Origin: Candidatus Colimorpha onthohippi | GTDB lineage: Bacteria > Bacteroidota > Bacteroidia > Bacteroidales > P3 | Direction of reading: 5' to 3' | Length of the DNA stretch: 6,002 nucleotides | NCBI GenBank assembly: GCA_018064565.1 | Contig: JAGHVA010000068.1 | Span: forward strand, 1-6,002 | Shown: in pieces, positions 1 to 5,854 of the stretch | Layout: every line of letters begins with the position of its first letter | How positions within the stretch are numbered: position 1 is the first letter of the stretch | Translations under genes and position numbers: made by a program | Notes under the pieces: generated by a model | Seen by the model: only the letters and a program-made list of their open reading frames with translations | What the model was told of the DNA's origin: nothing | Databases searched by the model: none

Positions 1-250
1 CTGCCGAGCAGCGCGCAACCGAACCAGACTGGCTGCCGAGCAGCGCGCAACCGAACCAGACTGGCTGCCGAGCAGCGCGCAACCGAACCAGACTGGCTGC
101 CGAGCAGCGCGCAACCGAACCGGACTGGCTGCCGAGCAGCGCGCAACCGAACCAGACTGGCTGCCGAGCAGCGCGCAACCGAACCAGACTGGCTGCCGAG
201 CAGCGCGCAACCGAACCAGACTGGCTACCGGGCAGCGCGCAACCGAACCG
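1..250. repeat. 32-bp GC-rich tandem repeat array (7 full copies plus a decayed end copy)
   Basis: Direct reading shows a head-to-tail array with a 32-bp period. Full units start at 1, 33, 65, 97, 129, 161 and 193, and a partial unit runs 225-250. Each unit begins CTGCCGAGCAGCGCGC, continues AACCGAACC and ends AGACTGG; it is 22/32 G+C. Units 1, 2, 3, 5, 6 and 7 are identical. Unit 4 has one change (A to G at 122). The last unit differs at 227, 231 and 250, and its change at 250 is the same as that of unit 4. There is no spacer, so this is a minisatellite/VNTR-type array, not CRISPR. It touches the left window edge, so the true copy number is unknown. Each unit contains the hairpin-capable GCTGC-CGA-GCAGC and the odd palindrome CCAG-A-CTGG. 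Function is not known to me. Confidence 0.97.
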
Positions 251-429
251 TGCCTTTTGACTTTGGCTTATCGAAAACGTTTTTTTTTTCTTTCCTTATT
301 TTACTTTTTTTTGTATTTTTGCAGTCTCCATAATAGGGTGTGCTGTATTTGGTTGGATTGTGATTTGTGAGTTGTATGAGTGTGAGTTTCTTGATGTTGT
401 ATATATCGTTGTAAGTTGAGATTTATAAT
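251..429. other. AT-rich, poly-T leader/intergenic region upstream of the surface protein gene
   Basis: With the array, this completes the 429 gene-free bases at the left of the window. The composition switches abruptly at about 250 from about 69% G+C to strongly AT-rich. The stretch 274-322 is almost entirely T on the + strand, with a T10 run (280-289), a T8 run (305-312) and the palindrome AAAACGTTTT (274-283). One candidate promoter lies at 314-321. The rest, about 325-429, would be a 5' leader of about 100 nt. I found no convincing hairpin terminator, RNA gene or riboswitch in it, and no gene on either strand. Confidence 0.7.
314..321 (+). promoter_or_regulatory. Candidate Bacteroidota sigma-ABfr -7 promoter element (TATTTTTG)
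   Basis: TATTTTTG fits the Bacteroidota -7 consensus TAnnTTTG at every defined base and lies 108 bp before the ATG at 430. The expected start of transcription would be near 328. A clean -33 TTTG is not present at the usual distance; the stretch there is T/C-rich (285-300), which weakens the call. A T8 run (305-312) sits directly between the two element positions. In such a T-rich region a chance match is quite possible. Confidence 0.45.
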
Positions 430-2112
430 ATGAGAATAAATCGATTTCTGTTTTTTACGTTCTTGTTGTCGGTCTCAATGGCAGGCTGGTCGCGCGGTTG
501 GGTCAAAAATCAAACGTTCGATATTGTTTACGACACCGTTAGGGTGTATGCTTGTCAAGGCTATGCGTACAGCGGATATGGCTTTGAATTTACGCGTGCC
601 GAGATGTTGTATGTGGGCACAGTGAAAGAGCGTACGCGGGTGATAACAGGTGATGAAACTCCCGACACGTCGCTTACCATCGTAGTTACGGTAAGTTCCA
701 ATCCTCGTATTCGCATCAAGGGCAATACCGCTGTATGTCAAGGCGGTAGCGAGGTGCTTAGGGCGCAAGGTGGCATTCGCTATGAGTGGAGTAATGGTAG
801 CCAGAACGACGATATCACTGTTTGTCTGCCTGGGCAGGTAAAACTCAAAGGTTATAACGAGTTTGGGTGCTGGTCTATGGATTCTGTTGAGATTACCATC
901 AACGCACCTTTGTTGAACGAAGAGACGCGCCATCTGTGTCAGGGAGACACTACCTATTTTTATGGTGAGGCGTTGTTTGAATCGTGTCGCCGTCTGTATT
1001 GGGAAAAGACGCCCGAGGGTTGTGACTCGCAATCGGTGCTTTATGTCGAGGTTCACCCACTGCCACAGGTCAGGATATCGGGCGATACTCATGTGTGCGA
1101 CAATCAAGACTGCCGGTTGGTGGCATCGGGTGCAGATATTTACCGTTGGTTTGACGGAGTGATGGGCAGTGTGTACGAACCACATCAGTCGGGCGAATAT
1201 TCCGTGCAGGGTATCACTACCCATGGGTGTAAGAGCAGTGCATCGGTGGAGGTTAGTTATTATGAGACCAAGCATACTTTTTTGAGCGATAGTATCTGTC
1301 AGGGATCCTCGGTGTCGTTTTATCGCAGAGAGTTGCGTTACACGGGCGATTATGTCCATGTCGATACCTCGGCTGATGGTTGCGACAGTGTGGTTACGAT
1401 GAGCCTTACCGTCAGCGAGCCATCTATGTCCGAGTTCCGTGCGTATGCCACCGACCGTTACGGCTGGAACGACACTGTCTATACCGAGAGCGGTAAGTAT
1501 CGCCAGACGCTTACCAATATGAACGGATGCGACAGTTTTGTTACGATTTACCTTACCATAGTACATCAGCAGCCGTTGCCTCGTATTATCAGCAATCAGC
1601 AGCGGTTGCTGATGGTTGACCACTACCCTGGAGGAGAAGACTCGGATCGGGTAGATTACATAGGTTACCGATGGGTGTGTAACAACCAATGGATAGAAGG
1701 TGCGACGTCTGATAGTTATCATGCGGAGGGCTATCCTATCTTGAAAGGTTGCTATTGGGTAGAAGTGCAGACGGACAGTGTGAGTTGGGTGCCGTCCAAC
1801 AAGATTTGTATCAATTTTGATATTAACGACTTGGGTATAGACGAGGCTAATCAAAATATGTCTATCCAAGTGATGCCTATGCCTGCCAAGTCAGGTCAGG
1901 CGGTGCGGTTGAGAATTGGGGCAGCGACATCGTCGTTGTTGGAGGGTGCGCAAGTGGTGTTATATGACTTGGAGGGGCGTGCCCACTTACGCCAATCCGT
2001 GATGGGGGCGGAGGTGGTGATAGAAGCTCCTACCCATTCGGGCTTGTATCTGCTTCAGGTGCGCACGGCATCGGGGCAGACAGCAACGCAGCGGCTGCTG
2101 GTGCATGAATGA
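430..2112 (+). CDS. Secreted modular surface protein with Ig-like and CQG/GCDS modules and a T9SS C-terminal sorting domain
   Basis: This is a 560-residue exported protein. Residues 1-18 form a signal peptide (Arg-containing start, hydrophobic core, SMA before G19). The body holds a degenerate CQG-type module (about 33-90), then two copies of a 120-residue unit (92-211 and 212-331), each an Ig/PKD-like domain followed by a CQG...GCDS module. A further partial module (332-379) and a third Ig-like segment with YRW...IEGATS (382-463) follow. The last about 84 residues match the T9SS type A sorting domain: PMPA (483-486), YDLEGR (512-517), SGLYLLQV (537-544) and TQRLLV (553-558). In this family the domain directs passage across the outer membrane by T9SS, is cleaved, and leaves the cargo attached to the surface or released. 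There are 16 cysteines. No catalytic domain is visible, so adhesion or a structural role is inference. The ATG at 430 is chosen because it begins the signal peptide. The stop overlaps the next gene. Confidence 0.88.
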   Translation: MRINRFLFFTFLLSVSMAGWSRGWVKNQTFDIVYDTVRVYACQGYAYSGYGFEFTRAEMLYVGTVKERTRVITGDETPDTSLTIVVTVSSNPRIRIKGNTAVCQGGSEVLRAQGGIRYEWSNGSQNDDITVCLPGQVKLKGYNEFGCWSMDSVEITINAPLLNEETRHLCQGDTTYFYGEALFESCRRLYWEKTPEGCDSQSVLYVEVHPLPQVRISGDTHVCDNQDCRLVASGADIYRWFDGVMGSVYEPHQSGEYSVQGITTHGCKSSASVEVSYYETKHTFLSDSICQGSSVSFYRRELRYTGDYVHVDTSADGCDSVVTMSLTVSEPSMSEFRAYATDRYGWNDTVYTESGKYRQTLTNMNGCDSFVTIYLTIVHQQPLPRIISNQQRLLMVDHYPGGEDSDRVDYIGYRWVCNNQWIEGATSDSYHAEGYPILKGCYWVEVQTDSVSWVPSNKICINFDINDLGIDEANQNMSIQVMPMPAKSGQAVRLRIGAATSSLLEGAQVVLYDLEGRAHLRQSVMGAEVVIEAPTHSGLYLLQVRTASGQTATQRLLVHE

Positions 2113-3074
2113 TAAGCAGCGGAAAGCTATTTTTTACGTATTGGTTACATAATTATATACACTTCAAGGTTTTGAAAAAAATAAATACCATAGTATTTGC
2201 ATTGCTCTTATTGAGTGTAGCAACATCGCTCAAGGCGCAGGTAAAGGTGGAAAACAGCTCGAGATTAGGACTTGGAATTTCGGGTGGATTATCCACAATG
2301 GGGGTGAATTCGGGTGCTGATAACTATGCTGGAGGAGCAGCGGGTCTCAATATCGTATATGCTCATCATATAGGCAAGCATTGGGGCGTGATGGTGGGGT
2401 TGGATGTAGGCAAAAGCAAGAGTTATCTCAAGGATGTTGACTTATACTCAAGTGTTGTAGAGTATGTGCCTTTTCATCAGGATGGGATTCCCGATTTTGA
2501 GCGCAGCTCGCATGTCGAGTATCATACGCCTTCGTTCAGTGAGCGTTACGACATGACGTATCTTGCCATACCGCTTGAGGTGTTTATACAAGGCGGAGGA
2601 TTTGGATTCTCGATCAAGCGTTTTCATCAGTCGTATGTAGCATTGGGTGTTGAGTTGATGATGCCCTTGAGCTTGCAGGCTAACGGGTCGTACGAGCCCT
2701 CTACCCGTAGTTTAGGGCCTGACATCACGGGAGCAGGCGTGCAGATTGATGAGCCCATGCTGATAGGCTATCATCCAGCAAGGTCGGCATCGTACGATGC
2801 AAAGGCTGTGATGAGTCCGTCGTATATGCTATTGGGTTTGGCAGAGATAGGCACAATGCTTAAGCACAACGAGTCGGGAGCCTTGTCGATAGGCGTTTAT
2901 TTTGAATATTCGATATTGTCCAGCCAGTTTGGTTCGGATAATGATTTGATGCAAAACGATGGGTCGGGGGTTATCTTAAACAACGGTTACTTGGCGTCAT
3001 CGCTTGCCGACAAGATGCGTTATTTCCAGTGCGGAGTCAAGTTGCAGTATAACTTCTTGTTTGGAACTAAATAA
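2109..3074 (+). CDS. Predicted outer-membrane beta-barrel protein (OMP_b-brl/PorT-like type)
   Basis: Up to 321 residues from the ATG at 2109, which overlaps the previous stop as ATGA. A typical signal peptide begins only at residue 22: LKKIN, then the hydrophobic IVFALLLLSVATS, ending LKA before Q44. A TTG codon at 2172 would start exactly there and give a 300-aa protein, so the real start is uncertain; the ATG is kept for its coupling overlap. The mature part alternates short amphipathic strands and loops with many Gly and aromatic residues (RLGLGISGGLS, WGVMVGLDVG, YLAIPLEVFI at 151-160, YVALGVELMMPL, LSIGVYFEYSI) and ends with a final strand, FQCGVKLQYNFLF (306-318). This resembles small Bacteroidota porin-fold outer-membrane proteins. 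Specific function is not recognisable. Its position directly behind a T9SS cargo suggests that the two act together at the cell surface, which is inference. Confidence 0.8.
   Translation: MISSGKLFFTYWLHNYIHFKVLKKINTIVFALLLLSVATSLKAQVKVENSSRLGLGISGGLSTMGVNSGADNYAGGAAGLNIVYAHHIGKHWGVMVGLDVGKSKSYLKDVDLYSSVVEYVPFHQDGIPDFERSSHVEYHTPSFSERYDMTYLAIPLEVFIQGGGFGFSIKRFHQSYVALGVELMMPLSLQANGSYEPSTRSLGPDITGAGVQIDEPMLIGYHPARSASYDAKAVMSPSYMLLGLAEIGTMLKHNESGALSIGVYFEYSILSSQFGSDNDLMQNDGSGVILNNGYLASSLADKMRYFQCGVKLQYNFLFGTK
2172..2174 (+). promoter_or_regulatory. Alternative TTG start codon for the beta-barrel gene
   Basis: TTG at 2172 is in frame with the barrel gene and is followed by AAAAAAATAAAT, encoding KKIN, then a hydrophobic stretch and LKA-Q. 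Starting here gives a normal signal peptide of about 22 residues. The ATG at 2109 adds 21 residues (with LFFTYWL) before the lysines, unusual for a Sec signal. AAGG at 2166-2169 is too close to serve as a standard ribosome-binding site, but Bacteroidota genes often lack one. The 59 bp from the previous stop to this codon are AT-rich and hold no clear TAnnTTTG box. Confidence 0.45.
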
Positions 3075-3102
3075 AATTTAACACATAAAATAGTACGTTA
3101 AA

Positions 3103-4716
3103 ATGAACGAAAAAATTCTTAAAGACCTTGAGGGTTATGGCATCACGGGTGTCAGAAGTCTTCACTACAACCCCTCGTACGAGGAACTCTTCCAATTCGA
3201 GATGGATCCCAGCCTAACGGGATTCGACAAAGGTCAGAACACCGAACTTGACGCCGTCAACGTGATGACTGGTATCTATACGGGTCGCTCGCCCAAAGAT
3301 AAATATATCGTGATGGATCAAAACTCCAAAGACACCGTGTGGTGGACTTCGGATGAGTATAAAAACGACAACCATCCTGCTTCGGAGGCTACATGGAACG
3401 TGGTCAAGAATCTGGCTAAGCAGGAACTCTGCAACAAAGACCTCTTTGTGGTTGATGCCTTTTGCGGTGCTAACAAAGACACCCGCATGTCGGTTCGTTT
3501 CATCATGGAGGTGGCATGGCAGGCACACTTTGTGCGCAATATGTTTATCAAGCCTACTGATGAGGAGTTGAAGACCTTCAAGCCGAACTTCACTGTTTAT
3601 ACAGCAAGCAAGGCTAAGGTAGAGAACTACAAAGAGCTTGGACTGAACAGCGAGACGTGTGTGATGTTCAACATCACCAGCCGTGAGCAGGTTATTTTGA
3701 ATACTTGGTATGGTGGCGAGATGAAGAAGGGTATGTTCAGCATGATGAACTATTACCTGCCTTTGCAAGGCATTGCTGCCATGCACTGCAGCGCCAATAC
3801 CGATATGCAAGGCAAACATACCGCCATCTTCTTTGGACTCTCGGGTACAGGCAAGACCACTTTGAGTACCGACCCCAAACGTTTGCTTATCGGCGACGAC
3901 GAGCATGGCTGGGACGACGAGGGTGTGTTCAATTTTGAGGGCGGTTGCTATGCCAAGGTCATCAACCTCGACAAAGAGAGCGAGCCAGACATCTACAATG
4001 CCATCCGTCGCAATGCTTTGTTGGAGAACGTGACGGTAGATGCAAACGGCAAGATCGACTTTGCCGACAAGAGTGTTACCGAGAATACCCGCGTAAGTTA
4101 TCCTATCGACCATATCGAGAAGATAGTGCGTCCTATCAGTGCTGCACCAGCAGCCGAGAACGTTATCTTCCTCAGTGCCGATGCTTTTGGTGTGTTGCCT
4201 CCAGTAAGCATCCTTACTGCCGAGCAGTGCAAGTATTACTTCCTCAGCGGCTTTACCGCCAAGTTGGCTGGTACCGAGCGTGGCATCACCGAGCCTACGC
4301 CTACCTTTAGCGCATGCTTTGGTCAGGCTTTCTTGGAGTTGCATCCTACCAAGTATGCCGAAGAGTTGGTGAAGCGCATGGAGAAGAGCGGAGCCAAGGC
4401 CTATCTGGTCAACACGGGCTGGAACGGCACGGGCAAGCGTATCAGCATCAAAGATACGCGTGGCATCATTGACGCCATCCTCAACGGGTCGATCGAGAAA
4501 GCCGAGACCAAGCGGATACCATATTTCGACTTTGAGGTGCCTACGGCTTTGCCAGGCGTAGATTCGAAGATCTTGGATCCTCGCGACACCTACGGTTGCG
4601 CTTGCGAGTGGGAGGCTAAAGCCAAAGATTTGGCTGCCCGCTTTATCAAGAATTTTGCCAAATTTACTGGCAACGAGGCTGGCAAGGCTTTGGTGGCAGC
4701 GGGTCCTAAACTATAA
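3103..4716 (+). CDS. pckA: Phosphoenolpyruvate carboxykinase (ATP-dependent)
   Basis: This cytosolic enzyme interconverts oxaloacetate + ATP and PEP + CO2 + ADP (EC 4.1.1.49). In fermentative Bacteroidales it is generally thought to run toward oxaloacetate, conserving ATP on the way to succinate. The 537-residue length matches the family (about 540). Visible motifs are the substrate-binding YTGRSPKDKY (59-68, key R62); GEMKKGMFSMMNY (205-217) with the metal-ligand lysine and then H228; the P-loop GLSGTGKT (245-252, K251); the metal/kinase-2 segment LIGDDEHGWDD (262-272, D265/D266); ENTR (327-330, R330); FLSADAFGVLPPVS (356-369); and the adenine-region stretch through NTGWNGTGKR (437-446). All catalytic positions appear intact. 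The GTP-type enzyme is excluded by these motifs. It starts 28 bp after the barrel gene with no evident promoter between them and ends before a strong terminator, so read-through from upstream is possible. Confidence 0.98.
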   Translation: MNEKILKDLEGYGITGVRSLHYNPSYEELFQFEMDPSLTGFDKGQNTELDAVNVMTGIYTGRSPKDKYIVMDQNSKDTVWWTSDEYKNDNHPASEATWNVVKNLAKQELCNKDLFVVDAFCGANKDTRMSVRFIMEVAWQAHFVRNMFIKPTDEELKTFKPNFTVYTASKAKVENYKELGLNSETCVMFNITSREQVILNTWYGGEMKKGMFSMMNYYLPLQGIAAMHCSANTDMQGKHTAIFFGLSGTGKTTLSTDPKRLLIGDDEHGWDDEGVFNFEGGCYAKVINLDKESEPDIYNAIRRNALLENVTVDANGKIDFADKSVTENTRVSYPIDHIEKIVRPISAAPAAENVIFLSADAFGVLPPVSILTAEQCKYYFLSGFTAKLAGTERGITEPTPTFSACFGQAFLELHPTKYAEELVKRMEKSGAKAYLVNTGWNGTGKRISIKDTRGIIDAILNGSIEKAETKRIPYFDFEVPTALPGVDSKILDPRDTYGCACEWEAKAKDLAARFIKNFAKFTGNEAGKALVAAGPKL

Positions 4717-4741
4717 TCTTGTTTGACCTTTGACAAATAAA

Positions 4742-4795
4742 AGAGTGGTGGGTTGCCATCCAGATGGGTTGGTTGACCACCGCTCTCTTTTTTTT
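4742..4795 (+). terminator. Intrinsic (Rho-independent) terminator after pckA
   Basis: The left arm AGAGTGGTGG (4742-4751) pairs with the right arm CCACCGCTCT (4777-4786) over 10 bp with a single T-G wobble. An uninterrupted T8 run (4788-4795) follows after one C. The 25-nt loop can form a small inner stem (CCAT 4756-4759 with ATGG 4764-4767). It lies 25 bp after the pckA stop and 25 bp before rmlA, so it should end the upstream transcript and separate rmlA. Confidence 0.88.
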
Positions 4796-4820
4796 ATAAA
4801 CATCCATTAGAATTTACAAG

Positions 4821-5696
4821 ATGAAAGGTATTGTACTTGCAGGTGGCAGTGGCACCAGATTGTATCCTATCACCAAAGGGGTGAGCAAACAACTGTTGCC
4901 AATATACGACAAGCCCATGGTTTATTATCCCATCAGCGTGCTTATGTTGGCGGGCATTCGTGATATTTTGATTATCTCCACGCCTTACGACCTGCCTGGG
5001 TTTAAGCGTCTGCTTGGCGATGGGTCGGACTATGGGGTTCGGTTTGAGTATGCCGAGCAGCCCAGTCCCGATGGGTTGGCGCAGGCGTTTATTATCGGGA
5101 AACAGTTTATCGGCAACGACAGCGTATGTTTGGTATTGGGCGACAATATCTTTTATGGAGCTGGTTTTACGGAGCAGTTGCGAGCATCGGTCCAGGCGGC
5201 AGAGGCAGAGCACAAGGCTACGGTGTTTGGCTATTGGGTAAGCGACCCCGAGCGTTACGGGGTGGCGGAGTTTGACAGTCAGGGCAGGTGCCTTTCGATA
5301 GAAGAAAAGCCCAAGAATCCCAAGAGCAATTATGCAGTGGTTGGCCTATATTTCTATCCCAACAAGGTGGTAGAGGTAGCCGAAACCATCAAGCCGTCGG
5401 CTCGAGGAGAGTTAGAGATTACCGCTGTCAACCAGTGTTTTCTGAACGATGGCGAGTTGAATGTCCAACTTTTGGGCAGAGGCTTTGCTTGGTTAGATAC
5501 TGGCACGCACGACTCGCTCTCGGAGGCTTCCACCTTTGTGGATGTTATCGAGAAGCGGCAGGGGTTGAAGATAGCTTGTTTGGAGGCGATAGCCTACAAT
5601 CAGGGTTGGATAACCGCCGACCGCTTGCGCGAGGTGGCGCAGCCTATGCTCAAAAATCAGTATGGCCAGTACCTAATGCGTATGATAGAGATGTAA
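4821..5696 (+). CDS. rmlA: Glucose-1-phosphate thymidylyltransferase (dTDP-glucose pyrophosphorylase)
   Basis: Cytosolic nucleotidyltransferase: dTTP + glucose-1-phosphate to dTDP-glucose + PPi (EC 2.7.7.24), the first step toward dTDP-L-rhamnose and related sugars for O-antigen, capsule or surface glycans. The 291-residue length is that of the short RmlA/RffH form. Motifs in order are LAGGSGTRLYPIT (6-18), the nucleotide-binding loop; KQLLPIYDKPMVYYP (23-37); YAEQPSPDGLAQAF (77-90); LVLGDNIFYG (105-113 region, metal-binding D108); SIEEKPKNPKSNYAVVGLYFY (159-179); RGELEITAVN (195-204); and WLDTGTHDSL (224-233, second metal ligand D226). All look intact. ATG 4821 is right for the family N-terminus MKGIVLAGG. 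It follows the pckA terminator; I see no clear TAnnTTTG box in the 25 bp before it. No rmlB, C or D lies beside it in this window. Confidence 0.97.
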   Translation: MKGIVLAGGSGTRLYPITKGVSKQLLPIYDKPMVYYPISVLMLAGIRDILIISTPYDLPGFKRLLGDGSDYGVRFEYAEQPSPDGLAQAFIIGKQFIGNDSVCLVLGDNIFYGAGFTEQLRASVQAAEAEHKATVFGYWVSDPERYGVAEFDSQGRCLSIEEKPKNPKSNYAVVGLYFYPNKVVEVAETIKPSARGELEITAVNQCFLNDGELNVQLLGRGFAWLDTGTHDSLSEASTFVDVIEKRQGLKIACLEAIAYNQGWITADRLREVAQPMLKNQYGQYLMRMIEM

Positions 5697-5854
5697 TGTA
5701 GTGCATTCAGACGGCATAGGTGAGGAGGCGTGCTCCGCATGACATGATATGTAATAGCGACTATAGATAGTTGAAATAATTGTCAGGCCTTGATGTCAGA
5801 TATAAGACATTGTGTAATAGTTAAAAAGAATATCGGATTGATTATAGGATAGCT
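5697..5854. other. Intergenic region between rmlA and the lipoprotein gene
   Basis: These 158 bp hold no gene that I can support. Visible structure: GGAG-GCGTG-CTCC (about 5724-5736) could form a short hairpin, but no T run follows, so it is not a convincing terminator for rmlA. TGTAATAG occurs twice (5750-5757 and 5813-5820), each preceded within a few bases by GACAT. ATGTC (5793-5797) and GACAT (5806-5810) form a 5-bp inverted repeat with an 8-nt spacer. No full TAnnTTTG promoter box is present, so how the lipoprotein gene is transcribed is unclear. Confidence 0.5.

Noticed and set aside
1..250. CRISPR array
   Set aside because: Units are contiguous with a strict 32-bp period and no variable spacers; no cas gene is in the window.
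274..289. Rho-independent terminator for an upstream transcript (AAAACGTTTT followed by T's)
   Set aside because: The palindrome has only A-T pairs apart from the central CG and cannot form a stable stem with a loop.
344..352. Second promoter box at TGTATTTGG
   Set aside because: TATTTG lacks the two-base gap required by TAnnTTTG.
475..1869. Long open frame (464 codons) on the minus strand within the surface protein gene
   Set aside because: It lies wholly antisense to a gene with a clear signal peptide, repeated modules and a sorting domain; its translation shows no recognisable domain and no signal of its own.
3214..4344. Open frame (376 codons) on the minus strand within pckA
   Set aside because: Antisense shadow of a highly conserved enzyme gene with strong codon bias; no domain recognised.
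4794..5213. Minus-strand open frame over the start of rmlA
   Set aside because: Antisense to an intact, well-recognised RmlA; it would also begin inside rmlA and end at the terminator region.
5288..5701. Second + strand frame within rmlA
   Set aside because: Out-of-frame shadow of rmlA with no recognisable protein features.
5724..5736. Terminator of rmlA (GGAG-GCGTG-CTCC)
   Set aside because: Only a 4-bp stem and no T run follows.
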